Notes under the pieces: model-generated
Databases searched by the model: none
Told to the model about the DNA's origin: nothing
The model's input: the letters and a program-made list of their open reading frames with translations, nothing else
Position numbers and translations under genes: made by a program
From: Cryobacterium arcticum
GTDB taxonomy: Bacteria; Actinomycetota; Actinomycetes; Actinomycetales; Microbacteriaceae
NCBI RefSeq assembly: GCF_003185895.1
Contig: NZ_QHLY01000005.1
Span: 372,001-436,000, forward strand
Length of the DNA stretch: 64,000 nt
Direction: 5' to 3'
Part shown: in pieces, positions 25,000 through 34,971 of the stretch
Layout: every line of letters begins with the position of its first letter
How positions within the stretch are numbered: position 1 is the stretch's first letter

Positions 25000-25302
25000 A
25001 TGACCGCAATCGTTCACCTTGCCCTGCAGCTCGACCCGACCAAGCTCGACATCGTGCCGGCCCTGTTCACCGAGGTCCTCACCGCCACCCGCGCCTGGCC
25101 GGGCAACGAAGGACTCGAGGTGATCGTGGACGACGCCGATCCCGCGCACGTGATCGTGGTCGAGACGTGGGCCAGCGCGGCGGACCACGACGCCTACGCC
25201 GCCTGGCGCACCACGCCGGAGGGCGCCAGCCGTCTGGGTGAAGTGCTCGCGGCCCCGCCCGTGAAGACAGTCTTCTCCGAGCGGATCCCGCTGGCGCTCT
25301 AG
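25000..25302 (+). CDS. Antibiotic biosynthesis monooxygenase (Abm) domain protein
   Basis: A 100-residue ferredoxin-like alpha/beta barrel of the Abm/quinol monooxygenase family. GLEVIVDDADPAHVIVVETWASAADHDAYAAW is the typical central block and a terminal VFSERIPLAL strand closes the fold. GGAGCACCA precedes the ATG. The gene is convergent with the LysR gene, 4 bp apart. Such small proteins oxidise quinols or phenols without cofactor, but many have no known role. Confidence 0.85.
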   Translation: MTAIVHLALQLDPTKLDIVPALFTEVLTATRAWPGNEGLEVIVDDADPAHVIVVETWASAADHDAYAAWRTTPEGASRLGEVLAAPPVKTVFSERIPLAL

Positions 25303-25306
25303 GCGT

Positions 25307-26242
25307 TCAGGCGGCCGAGGACACGCTGACGGCCGGCGCCGCCGCCGGCACCGAGGCAGCCTGCGCGGCGGCGACGTCCTCGAGCAGCTGCTCGAGGAAC
25401 GCCGACGCGGCCGGGCTGGGCTCGTCGGCGACCGCCACGGCCACCGTCCATTCGGGCACCGAGGCCGGAAGCGGCACGGCCACCAGGTCGTCGGGGCGCT
25501 TGAGCGCGAAGCTGGTGGGCACGATCGCCACTCCCAGGTTGTAGCCGACCAGTTCGAGCAGCGGATGCACGTCGTTGACCTCCATCGCCGCCCGGTACTC
25601 GAAGCCGGCGGCGGCGAACGCCCGCCGGGCGAGCATGTGCGCGCCCCAGCCGGCTTGGAAGCCGATCAGCGGTTCGGCTCGGAGCGTTTCGAGGTCCACC
25701 TCGGCCAGCCCGGCCACGGGGTGGTCGGGGTGGCAGAGCACCACCATCTTCTGGCTGCTCAGCGGGTGCAGGCGCACCCCGGGCGGGGTGTCGCCGGTCA
25801 CCACGACCAGGGCCACATCGGTCGTGCCGCTGGCCACGCCCTCGATCAGCTCCACGGATCCCACCTGGCGCAGCCGCACCTCGACACCCTGGTTCGCGGT
25901 GCGGAAGCGGGCGAGCTCGGCGGGCAGGTCGACCGAGCCCAGGCACGGTTCGGCGCCGACGGTGAGGCGTCCGCGCATCAGGCCGCGCACGGCGGCGACC
26001 GCGTTCTGGGCCGCGGCGGCGCTGGCCAACGTGCGCAGCGCATCCGCCAGCAGGGCCTGGCCGGCGGCGGTGAGCTCGACCCGGCGGGTGCTGCGGATGA
26101 AGAGTGAGGTGCCGAGTTCGATCTCGAGGGCCCGGATGGAGGCGGAGAGACCCGACTGGGAGATGTGCAGCAACTCGGCTGCCCGGGTGAAGTGACGTTC
26201 GTCGGCGACCGTCACGAAGTGCTCAAGCTGACGCAGTTCCAT
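25307..26242 (-). CDS. LysR-family transcriptional regulator
   Basis: A 311-residue regulator. The N-terminal HTH is MELRQLEHFVTVADERHFTRAAELLHISQSGLSASIRALE with linker helix; residues 90-290 form the periplasmic-binding-type effector domain. TAGGGT lies 6 nt before the ATG, so the mRNA may be leaderless. There is no divergent partner gene to name its target. The C-terminus is Ala-rich (AAAQAASVPAAAPA). Confidence 0.93.
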   Translation of the reverse strand: MELRQLEHFVTVADERHFTRAAELLHISQSGLSASIRALEIELGTSLFIRSTRRVELTAAGQALLADALRTLASAAAAQNAVAAVRGLMRGRLTVGAEPCLGSVDLPAELARFRTANQGVEVRLRQVGSVELIEGVASGTTDVALVVVTGDTPPGVRLHPLSSQKMVVLCHPDHPVAGLAEVDLETLRAEPLIGFQAGWGAHMLARRAFAAAGFEYRAAMEVNDVHPLLELVGYNLGVAIVPTSFALKRPDDLVAVPLPASVPEWTVAVAVADEPSPAASAFLEQLLEDVAAAQAASVPAAAPAVSVSSAA

Positions 26243-26291
26243 TCAGCAACCCTACAACTCAGTCGCCTCCCGCTCAGAACCACCCCAGCTC

Positions 26292-26352
26292 CGCGAGCTG
26301 TGACTTAAGCACCGAAAAACGCGCCGGGGAGGTGCTTAAGTCACAGTTCGCG
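26292..26352. repeat. Long inverted repeat (22-bp arms) downstream of hspR
   Basis: Arms 26292-26313 and 26331-26352 pair at 21 of 22 positions; the core is GTGACTTAAGCACC. The 17-bp loop contains GAAAAACG. It lies between the end of the heat-shock operon (26369) and the LysR start (26242), so it could terminate hspR transcription, but arm length and lack of a T-run resemble the palindrome at 14516. Confidence 0.7.
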
Positions 26353-26368
26353 GGGGCTTGGGGCGGGG

Positions 26369-26782
26369 CTACTTGTCGAGGGGGCGCCAGATGACCATTT
26401 GGTTGGAGCGGCGAGTGCGGGTGCCGGCGCGCATCGAGATGACGTCACCGGCCAGGCCGGCCGCGAAGACGCGGCGGCCCGGACGGTTGAGCAGTTCGTC
26501 GGCCAGCGCCGATTCCAGGTCACCGACGCGACTTTCCAGCGCGCGTACGGTGTCTTCCAACGCGAGGATGCGCCGGATGCCTTCCAGGTTGACGCCCTCT
26601 GCACCCAGGTCGGCGATCTCCCGCAGCCGGGCCACGTCGCGCATCGAGTAGCGACGCGAGCGGCCCGGCGTGCGGCCGGGGCTGACGAGCCCGAGCCGGT
26701 CGTACTGCCGCAAGGTTTGCGGGTGCATCCCGGCAAGCTCTGCGGCGGTACTGATCACGAAGACCCGGGTGTTCTCATCCAT
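26369..26782 (-). CDS. hspR: HspR, MerR-type heat-shock repressor
   Basis: 137 residues. The MerR-like HTH reads FVISTAAELAGMHPQTLRQYDRLGLVSPGRTPGRSRRYS, followed by a helical dimerisation segment (ILALEDTVRALESRVGDLES) and a basic C-terminus (RAGTRTRRSNQMVIWRPLDK). HspR represses dnaK operons with DnaK as co-repressor by binding the HAIR inverted repeat, and a perfect HAIR is present at 30395. It is last in the operon, 9 bp after dnaJ. Confidence 0.95.
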   Translation of the reverse strand: MDENTRVFVISTAAELAGMHPQTLRQYDRLGLVSPGRTPGRSRRYSMRDVARLREIADLGAEGVNLEGIRRILALEDTVRALESRVGDLESALADELLNRPGRRVFAAGLAGDVISMRAGTRTRRSNQMVIWRPLDK

Positions 26783-26791
26783 GCGCTGTGG

Positions 26792-27796
26792 CTATCCCTT
26801 GGCCCGCTGCAACAGTTCGTCGCGCGGGTTCTCGTTGGGCAGCGCCTCGGCAAAAGCGAGCAGCTTCTCCTCGGCGTCCTTGGACAGGTGCGACGGCACC
26901 GCCACCTGAACCTCGGCGAGCAGGTCGCCGGTGCCCTTGGGGGTGACCACGCCGCGACCCTTGACCCGCAGTACCCGGCCGCTGGGCGTGCCGGGCGTGA
27001 CCCGCAGCTTCACCGGGGGCCCACCCAGGGTGGGCACCTCGATGGTGGCGCCGAGGGTGGCCTCGACGAAGGTCACCGGCACGTTCACACGCAGGTTGAG
27101 CCCGTCGCGTTCGAACACCGGATGCTTGCGCACGGTGACGGTGAGCACGATGTCGCCGTTCTCGCCGCCGTCCGGGCTGGGTTGCCCCTGCCCGCGCAGC
27201 TTGATCTTCTGGCCGTCGGCGACCCCCGCGGGGATCTTCACCTTGATCGGCCGGCCCTCCTGGGTCTGCAGGGTGATCTGGTCGCCCTGCGTGGCCGTGA
27301 TGAAGTCGACCGTGGTCGACGCGATCACGTCGCGCCCCCGGGTCGGCCCGCCGGCGCCGCGGAAGCCGCCGGTGGAGGTGCCGAACCGGCCACCGCCACC
27401 CTGCGCACCACGGCCGAACATTCCGCCGAGGATGTCGTCGAAGCCGGCCTGCTCGTAGGAGTAGCCTTGTTGCCGGGCTCCCCCACCGAACATGCCGCCG
27501 AAGACGTCGTCGAAGCCACCCTGCTGGCCACCCTGGCCGGGGGCGGTGAAGCGTGCCCCTCCGCCCATGGCGCGCACGGCGTCGTACTCCTTGCGCTGTT
27601 CAGGGTCGCCGATCACCGAGTGGGCCTCGCTGATCTCCTTGAACTTCGCCTCCGCTGCGGGGTTACCCGGGTTGGAGTCGGGGTGGTACTTGCGAGCCAG
27701 CTTGCGATACGCCTTCTTCAGGTCGGCGGCGGAGACGTCCTTCGAGACCCCGAGAACCTTGTAGAAGTCCTTGTCGAACCAGTCCTGGCTAGCCAT
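26792..27796 (-). CDS. DnaJ-type co-chaperone lacking the zinc-finger domain
   Basis: 334 residues. The J domain (DFYKVLGVSKDVSAADLKKAYRKLARKYHPDSNP) has the HPD motif that stimulates DnaK ATPase. The Gly/Phe-rich linker contains two related stretches (GGFDDVFGGMFGGG and AGFDDILGGMFGRG). The protein has no cysteines, so the four CxxCxGxG zinc repeats of class-I DnaJ are absent and the C-terminal substrate-binding sandwich follows directly, as in CbpA/class-II proteins. It overlaps grpE by 8 bp. Confidence 0.92.
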   Translation of the reverse strand: MASQDWFDKDFYKVLGVSKDVSAADLKKAYRKLARKYHPDSNPGNPAAEAKFKEISEAHSVIGDPEQRKEYDAVRAMGGGARFTAPGQGGQQGGFDDVFGGMFGGGARQQGYSYEQAGFDDILGGMFGRGAQGGGGRFGTSTGGFRGAGGPTRGRDVIASTTVDFITATQGDQITLQTQEGRPIKVKIPAGVADGQKIKLRGQGQPSPDGGENGDIVLTVTVRKHPVFERDGLNLRVNVPVTFVEATLGATIEVPTLGGPPVKLRVTPGTPSGRVLRVKGRGVVTPKGTGDLLAEVQVAVPSHLSKDAEEKLLAFAEALPNENPRDELLQRAKG

Positions 27797-28480
27797 CGCT
27801 CGGTACCTGCACGACGACCTTGGCTACCCGCAGCAGCGAGGATCCGAGGTAGTAGCCGGTCTCGACGACGTCGCCGACGGTTTCCACGTCGACATCAGGA
27901 GTGGGCAGCTGGAAGATGGCCTCGTGCACGGTGGGGTCGAACACGTCGCCCACCGAGCCGTACGGCTTGAGGCCGATGCGCTCGGTGCTGGCGCGCAGCT
28001 TCGCCGCGATGGTCGCGAAGGCTGAGTCGCCCTCGAGGTCACCGTGCTTCTCGGCCCGGTACAGGTCGTCGAGTACCGGCAGCAGCACCTTGACGACCTC
28101 GCCGGTGACGCGCTCGCGCTCGATCTCCCGGTTGGCCTCGGTGCGCTTGCGGTAGTTCGCGTACTCGGCGGTGACCCGCTTGAGGTCGGCGAGGTGCTCG
28201 CTCGAGGGGTCGTTGGCTTCGAGGTTGGCCGCGTCCAGGATGTCCTGCACGGTCAGCTCGTCTTCTTCGATGCCCTCAGCGGATGCGGCGTCGTCGGTGT
28301 CGGGCGTCTCGCCCTGGCGCACCTCTGAAGCCTCGGTCGCATCGACCGCCGCGGCCAGTTCGGCCTCGGCGTCGGTCCCGGAGCCGGGCCCGCCCGCCGC
28401 GGGGGCGCCCGATTCGGGCGCTCCCGCAGCAGCGAACTCGTCTTCAGGACGGAAATCGCCCGGACGGTTGGAGTCGCTCA

Positions 28481-28481
<1 letters not shown>
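27789..28481 (-). CDS. grpE: GrpE nucleotide exchange factor
   Basis: 230 residues. An acidic, Ala-rich N-terminal tail of about 95 residues precedes the long coiled-coil and the GrpE beta domain (YANYRKRTEANREIERERV, LLPVLDDLYRAEKHGD, LGLKPYG-like IGLKPYGSVGDVFDPTVHEAIFQ). It releases ADP from DnaK. The start overlaps the dnaK stop by one base (TAATG). Confidence 0.95.
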
Positions 28482-30346
<1,865 letters not shown>

Positions 30347-30394
30347 GTGAGAGTATCTCCTTCAAAAGATGGGGTTCAAGGCGTATTTCTAAGA

Positions 30395-30415
30395 CTTGAG
30401 TGTTGCTGACTCAAG
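30395..30415. promoter_or_regulatory. HAIR operator 1 (HspR-binding inverted repeat)
   Basis: CTTGAGT-N7-ACTCAAG, a perfect match to the established HAIR consensus, about 50-70 bp upstream of dnaK. It predicts HspR repression of the operon with feedback through DnaK. Confidence 0.95.
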
Positions 30416-30457
30416 TGTGGCACCGCCCGAAATCCTAAGTCAAGCTGGGGTCGCCAA

Positions 30458-30480
30458 AGTTGAGTCGAACACGCTCAACT
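30458..30480. promoter_or_regulatory. HAIR-like operator 2
   Basis: AGTTGAG at 30458-30464 and CTCAACT at 30474-30480 form a perfect 7-bp inverted repeat with 9 bp between them. Read as HAIR it is GTTGAGT-N7-GCTCAAC, differing from consensus in the outer half. It lies one box upstream of operator 1. Confidence 0.7.
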
Positions 30481-30494
30481 CTCAGCATTCTCAC

Positions 30495-30538
30495 AAAAAA
30501 GACCCGCGCCCGCCGCCGAATCGGCGGGGGCGCAGGTC
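30495..30538 (-). terminator. Rho-independent terminator of the acetyltransferase gene
   Basis: On the minus strand, about 15 bp of GC-rich stem (GACCTGCGCCCCCGCCG with CGGCGGGCGCGGGTC) is followed by TTTTTT. It ends the gene at 30559-31212 before the dnaK promoter. Confidence 0.85.
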
Positions 30539-30558
30539 AGGCGTTGCGGATGCGCGGG

Positions 30559-31212
30559 CTACGAGCGCGAGATCGCCAGCGTGACGTGCGTGGGCGTGGA
30601 GGAGTAGTGGGTGAAGCCCAACCGCCGGGCGAGGGCGACCGAGCGTTCGTTGCGGCGGTCGATGACGGCCGTCACCGTGGTGGCGGCGAGGTCGTCGAGG
30701 GCGAACCGCACCATGGCGGCGGCGGCCTCGGTGGCGTAGCCGTTGCCGCTGTGCTCGGGGTTCAACACCCAGCCCACCTCGGCGCTGCGCTGCTCAGCCT
30801 CGACGGTGCGCAGGTGCAGCGAGACGTCGCCGATCAGGGCGCCGTCGTGCTCGACGGCGAGCGCCAGGAAGTCGTCGGCCTGCCAGAGGCGGGTCTTGCG
30901 GGTGCGGTCGCGCAGGTGCTTGAGCGACTCGTCGCGGTTGCGCAGCTCCCAGTCGATGTACTTGACGGTGCGCGGGTCGGACTGCAGGGCGAACCATTCG
31001 GCGGCGTCGTTCAGCCGGTGCGGGCGCAGGGTGAGCCGGTCGGTGTCGATGCGGGGCGCATCCACCGGACTCGGCAGCCGGGCGCCGCGCAGCAGGCGGG
31101 GCCGGTGCAGTCCGGGCACAGCGTGGGCGACCCGGCGCAGGAGCGCGCCCAGGCCGAACTCGGTGCCCCGGAGCGTCTCCCGGGGGATAACGAGTCGTTC
31201 GATGTGCGTCAT
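30559..31212 (-). CDS. GNAT N-acetyltransferase (RimJ/RimL type)
   Basis: 217 residues. After about 55 lead residues, IDTDRLTLRPHRLNDAAEWFALQSDPRTVKYIDWE is the RimJ/RimL beginning and VGWVLNPEHSGNGYATEAAAAMVRFALDDL the acetyl-CoA-binding motif A (NxGxGxA variant). ATG 31212 has TACTCT 7 nt upstream. An earlier in-frame start would run back toward the response regulator promoter. The acceptor amine is unknown. Divergent from the response regulator at 31323. Confidence 0.88.
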   Translation of the reverse strand: MTHIERLVIPRETLRGTEFGLGALLRRVAHAVPGLHRPRLLRGARLPSPVDAPRIDTDRLTLRPHRLNDAAEWFALQSDPRTVKYIDWELRNRDESLKHLRDRTRKTRLWQADDFLALAVEHDGALIGDVSLHLRTVEAEQRSAEVGWVLNPEHSGNGYATEAAAAMVRFALDDLAATTVTAVIDRRNERSVALARRLGFTHYSSTPTHVTLAISRS

Positions 31213-31322
31213 GGACGCGAGAGTAATCGGCCCCCCAATGGGTGTGGCCTGCAAAAATTTGAATCGTCTATGAATCGACTCGACCGCCGCTGCCGGGGTT
31301 GACAGCGCTGGGACAATAACGT

Positions 31323-32102
31323 GTGCCACCCTCCCTGACCCCCGACCCGATCGCGGATTCCGTGCGCCGCCGGGCGGTGCTGGCGAAGCTGCCGCGCATC
31401 CACCGTTTGGACGGAACGGCGATTCGGGTTCTGCTGGTGGACGACGAGGACACCCTGACCAACCTGGTGAGCCTGGCGCTGAGCTACGAGGGCTGGGTGG
31501 TCGACGTGGCCCACAACGGGCAGGACGCCCTGCGGGCCTACCGCGACAACCGGCCGGACGTGATCATTCTCGATATCATGCTGCCCGACACCGACGGGCT
31601 GAGTGTGCTGCGCAACCTGCGCGCCAACGGGTCGAGCACCCCTACGCTGTTCCTCACCGCCAGGGACTCGGTGGACGACCGCATCGTGGGCCTGACCGCC
31701 GGCGGCGACGACTACATGACCAAACCGTTCAGCCTGGAGGAGCTCGTGGCCCGGCTGCGGGGGCTGCTGCGCCGCACGGTGCAGGCGGTGTCGGAGGAGA
31801 AGGCGGCGCTCGTTGTGGGCAACCTGGTGATGGACGAGACCAGTTACCAGGTGCGTCGCGGAGACGACGACGTCATGCTCACCACCACCGAGTTCGACCT
31901 GCTGCGTTATTTCATGCGCAACCCGCTGCGGGTGCTCAGCCGGGCCCAGATTCTCGACGAGGTCTGGAACTACGATTTCGCCGGCAAGGCCAGCATCGTG
32001 GACCTGTACGTGTCGTACTTGCGTAAGAAGATCGACGCCGACCGGCCCCCGATGCTGCACACCGTGCGCGGCGTCGGCTACATGCTGCGGCCGGCCGAGT
32101 GA
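31323..32102 (+). CDS. Two-component response regulator (OmpR/PhoB family)
   Basis: 259 residues. The receiver domain has the acidic pair VDDED (residues 39-43), phospho-acceptor Asp84 in VIILDIMLPD, the Thr in LFLTARD and Lys in MTKPFS. A winged-helix DNA-binding domain (MLTTTEFDLLRYFMRNPLRVLSRAQILDEVW, SIVDLYVSYLRKKID) follows. About 33 extra residues precede the receiver; GTG 31323 is the first good start but a GTG a little downstream may be the real one. It overlaps the kinase gene. Confidence 0.94.
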   Translation: MPPSLTPDPIADSVRRRAVLAKLPRIHRLDGTAIRVLLVDDEDTLTNLVSLALSYEGWVVDVAHNGQDALRAYRDNRPDVIILDIMLPDTDGLSVLRNLRANGSSTPTLFLTARDSVDDRIVGLTAGGDDYMTKPFSLEELVARLRGLLRRTVQAVSEEKAALVVGNLVMDETSYQVRRGDDDVMLTTTEFDLLRYFMRNPLRVLSRAQILDEVWNYDFAGKASIVDLYVSYLRKKIDADRPPMLHTVRGVGYMLRPAE

Positions 32103-33649
32103 GCGCCGTGCCAGTGGCGTCGGCTGAAAGCCGGCGCGGCGGTGCCCCGTGGACACTGCGACGCCGACTCGTGGTGGGCATCGCGGGTGTTGTCGCCGCG
32201 GTGCTGCTGTTCATGGGCATCCTGAGCATCGTCACCCTCAGCGCCTCCACGAACACCGTGGCCGACACCCAGCTGACCGCGTCGATGTCGGCGCTCAGCC
32301 GGTCGGTCGACAAGTTCGGCGGGGCTCCGGATGCCGACTCCAGCGGCCGCGGCAGCAGCGGCCACGACAAACCTCTGGTCGATTTCGTGGGGCACGGGCG
32401 CGGCACGGTGATCGCCATCGTCGCCGACGGAGCGGTGATCGACTCCGCCCTGTTCTCCGACACCGGCGCGGTGGTGCCCGCCGACGACGCGCTCGCGGCG
32501 ATCGAGGCGGCCGTGGCCGATCCCGAGACCGCCGGCGAGAACCGCACCCTCGACCTGGGCGAGCTGGGCAGCTACCGCATCGAGACCGAGGTGAACGACG
32601 GCGAGGTGCTCGTGGCCGGGGTGCCGCTGGGGGCCGCCGAGATGGCGCTTACCCGACAGGGCCTGGCCATCGGCATCCTCACCGTGCTCGCGCTGCTGGT
32701 GACCGTGGCCGGCACCATCGTGGTGGTGCGCCTGGCCCTGCGCCCGCTGGCCCGCGTGGTCGATACCGCCGTCGCCGTTACCTCGCTGCCGCTCGACGTG
32801 GGTGACCACGGCATCTCCACCCGGGTCGCGGCCGCCGACACCGACCCCGGCACCGAGATCGGCAAGGTGGGCGAGGCGCTCAACCAGCTGCTCGAACACG
32901 TCGACACCGCCCTCACCGTGCGGGCGGCGACCGACCGGCGCATGCGCCGCTTCGTCACGGATGCCAGCCACGAGCTGCGCACCCCGCTGGCCGCGATCCA
33001 GGGTTACGCCGAGTTGACCAGGCAGGACAGCGCGGAGTTGCCGGAGATCACCGAGTACTCGCTCGCGCGCATCGAATCCGAGGCCCGCCGGATGAGTTCG
33101 CTGGTGAGCGACCTGCTGCTGCTCGCCCGCCTCGACGAGGGCCAGGACCTGCAGGTGGAAGACGTGGACCTGGCCGACCTGCTGTTGAACGCCGTGAACG
33201 ACGCCCGCGCGTCGGCGCCGGACCACACCTGGATCGCGGAGGTGCCGGAGTCGACGGTGCTCGTGCCCGGCGACCAGGAACGGCTGCACCAGCTGGTGGC
33301 GAACCTGCTCTCCAACGCCCGGGTGCACACCCCGGCGGGAAGCACCGTGACCGCTCGGCTGCGCACAGGCGGGCCCGGCATGCCGGTGCAGCTCACCGTG
33401 CAGGATGACGGGCCCGGTATCGACGAGGAGCTGCGTCCGGTGATCTTCGAACGGTTCGCCCGCGGCGACGCGTCCCGCGCGCAGGGCACCCCCGGCACCC
33501 GCAGCACCGGCCTGGGCCTGGCCATCGCCCTCTCCATAGCCGAGGCGCACACCGGCACCATCGGTGTGCAGTCCTCGCCCGCCGGCACCACCTTCACGGT
33601 GACCCTGCCCGGCGCGCCCACCGCGCGCGGCCCGCGAACCGTGAGCTAA
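32099..33649 (+). CDS. Sensor histidine kinase
   Basis: 516 residues. One membrane helix near residues 25-50, a periplasmic/extracellular sensor of about 130 residues, a second helix near 190, a HAMP-like linker, then HisKA with FVTDASHELRTPLAAIQGYAEL (phospho-His) and a HATPase domain with NLLSNARVHTP, DDGPGID and RSTGLGLAIALSIAEAH. GTG 32099 overlaps the response regulator stop. It phosphorylates the partner regulator; the signal is unknown. Confidence 0.95.
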   Translation: MSAVPVASAESRRGGAPWTLRRRLVVGIAGVVAAVLLFMGILSIVTLSASTNTVADTQLTASMSALSRSVDKFGGAPDADSSGRGSSGHDKPLVDFVGHGRGTVIAIVADGAVIDSALFSDTGAVVPADDALAAIEAAVADPETAGENRTLDLGELGSYRIETEVNDGEVLVAGVPLGAAEMALTRQGLAIGILTVLALLVTVAGTIVVVRLALRPLARVVDTAVAVTSLPLDVGDHGISTRVAAADTDPGTEIGKVGEALNQLLEHVDTALTVRAATDRRMRRFVTDASHELRTPLAAIQGYAELTRQDSAELPEITEYSLARIESEARRMSSLVSDLLLLARLDEGQDLQVEDVDLADLLLNAVNDARASAPDHTWIAEVPESTVLVPGDQERLHQLVANLLSNARVHTPAGSTVTARLRTGGPGMPVQLTVQDDGPGIDEELRPVIFERFARGDASRAQGTPGTRSTGLGLAIALSIAEAHTGTIGVQSSPAGTTFTVTLPGAPTARGPRTVS

Positions 33650-33682
33650 GCCCCAAAAACTCCCGGTTTTTCGGGCTTTTCT
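33649..33682 (+). terminator. Rho-independent terminator after the histidine kinase
   Basis: AGCCCCAAAAAC and GTTTTTCGGGCT form a 12-bp stem with one mismatch and a 5-nt loop, then TTTCTCTC. It begins at the last base of the kinase stop codon. Confidence 0.8.
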
Positions 33683-33705
33683 CTCAGCTCGCGTAACCTG
33701 TGGGC

Positions 33706-34197
33706 ATGCCCCGGCTCGTTGTGGTTCTCCCGCTGACGCCGCTCACGGTGGGCTCCAGTTTCGCCGTGGCCGACTGGCCGCTGCACATCACCGTGCTGCC
33801 GCCCTTCCTCACGGATGCCGCCCCGGCCGACATCGCGACGGCCATCGAGACCGCCGTGCGCGCCCAACCACCCCTCACGGTGCGGGCCGGGGAGGACGCG
33901 CTGTTCGGCCGCCGGCACAACGTGCCGGTCACGCTGATCGAGCCCGACGACGACCTCACCCGGCTGCACCACGCCCTGGTGGCGGTTATCCGCCCGTTCG
34001 CCGCCGAGCCCGACGAACCTGCGTTCACCGGCGACGACTTTCGGGCGCACGTGACCGTGAAACCGCCCGCCCGGGTGCACCCCGGCGATGTTCTACAGCT
34101 CAGCCAGATCGCCCTGGTCGACATGCTGCCCCGCATCCATGCCGCGGGCCGCACCGTGCTGGCCGCCTCCCCCCTCGTCTCCCGCCGGGACCGCTGA
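33706..34197 (+). CDS. 2H phosphoesterase-like protein (2'-5' RNA ligase family)
   Basis: 163 residues. The two HxT/S motifs that define the 2H superfamily are WPLHITVLPPF near residue 27 and DDFRAHVTVKPP near residue 112. TAACCT stands 6 nt before ATG 33706, suggesting a leaderless mRNA. Members ligate or cleave 2',5'- or cyclic phosphodiester bonds; the substrate cannot be told here. Confidence 0.85.
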   Translation: MPRLVVVLPLTPLTVGSSFAVADWPLHITVLPPFLTDAAPADIATAIETAVRAQPPLTVRAGEDALFGRRHNVPVTLIEPDDDLTRLHHALVAVIRPFAAEPDEPAFTGDDFRAHVTVKPPARVHPGDVLQLSQIALVDMLPRIHAAGRTVLAASPLVSRRDR

Positions 34198-34252
34198 CGG
34201 TCGGGGTCCGGCGCCTATGGTGAGCGCCCGCTACCTGAGCTTCGCGGGCGAG

Positions 34253-34844
34253 GCGCCGCTGCGCGGGTGGCGCGCCACGCGCGAATCGGCGCGGATCCCG
34301 CGCACCTCGATGGGCGCTCGTGGCGGACGCCCTCGCACCCCGCGCACCCGCACCCGCACCCGCGCCCGTGGCGGACGCCCTCGCACCCCCGCACGCTGTG
34401 AACGCCGTAAGGGCCGCACGTCCCGCACACAGGGGCGACGCAGGTGACCCTCCTACGGTGAACGCATGAACCTGCTCCTGCGATTCACCCACCGCGCGAC
34501 TGCCTTCTTCGGCGAGATCGCCCAGCTCGTGATCGAGTGGATGGGCGGCGGCAACGGTGACCCCGACCGACTGCGAGCGGCGAACTCCCGCCGGGCCCGT
34601 TCCAGCTCGTCCCGGTCGGCACGGAGCGCGACTCGTCGCAGACCCCGCAAGCGCTGACCCGGGCGGAGGAGCGCAGCGCCTGAGCGGCGGGCGAATGAGG
34701 GTGTCGGCGCAGCACGGCGATGCCGGGCGATGCCGGGGGATGCCGCGGGGATGCGACGCGCGGGTCGGGCGCCGCTGCGCCGGTGGCGCGCCACGCGCGA
34801 ATCGGCGCGTGGCCCGCGAATCGTTGCGTGGCCCGCGAATCGTT
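34253..34844. repeat. GC-rich repeat patch around a small ORF
   Basis: A 42-44-bp element with core TGGCGCGCCACGCGCGAATC occurs at 34253-34294 and 34769-34812. GTGGCGGACGCCCTCGCACC is directly repeated near 34319 and 34368. GCGTGGCCCGCGAATCGTT is tandemly duplicated at 34807-34844. The only likely gene in 34198-34971 is the 63-codon ORF at 34466. Confidence 0.8.
34466..34657 (+). CDS. Small hypothetical protein, 63 residues
   Basis: I do not recognise this. It begins MNLLLRFTHRATAFFGEIAQ with an amphipathic first half and ends with a very basic tail rich in Arg and Ser (RRARSSSSRSARSATRRRP). TACGGT lies 6 nt upstream of the ATG, matching the leaderless pattern seen elsewhere in the window. 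It is surrounded by repeats, so it could be spurious. Confidence 0.4.
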   Translation: MNLLLRFTHRATAFFGEIAQLVIEWMGGGNGDPDRLRAANSRRARSSSSRSARSATRRRPRKR

Positions 34845-34971
34845 GCCTCATCCCCGATGACACCGTCGAGGTGCCTTGGCCGGCTACACGCCGACTCGCA
34901 GGGGGCTATCCGCCGCCCCGACGCCTCATCCGCTGCGGGAATTGCCCTCGCTCACCCGGTAATTTAGGGGG

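Noticed and set aside
31299..31322. TTGACA and TAACGT as a promoter for the response regulator
   Set aside because: The two hexamers are only about 12 bp apart, too close for a standard promoter.
34260..34447. Short Arg/Pro-rich open frames in the repeat patch
   Set aside because: They follow low-complexity CGCACC repeats, exist on both strands, and have no start signals.
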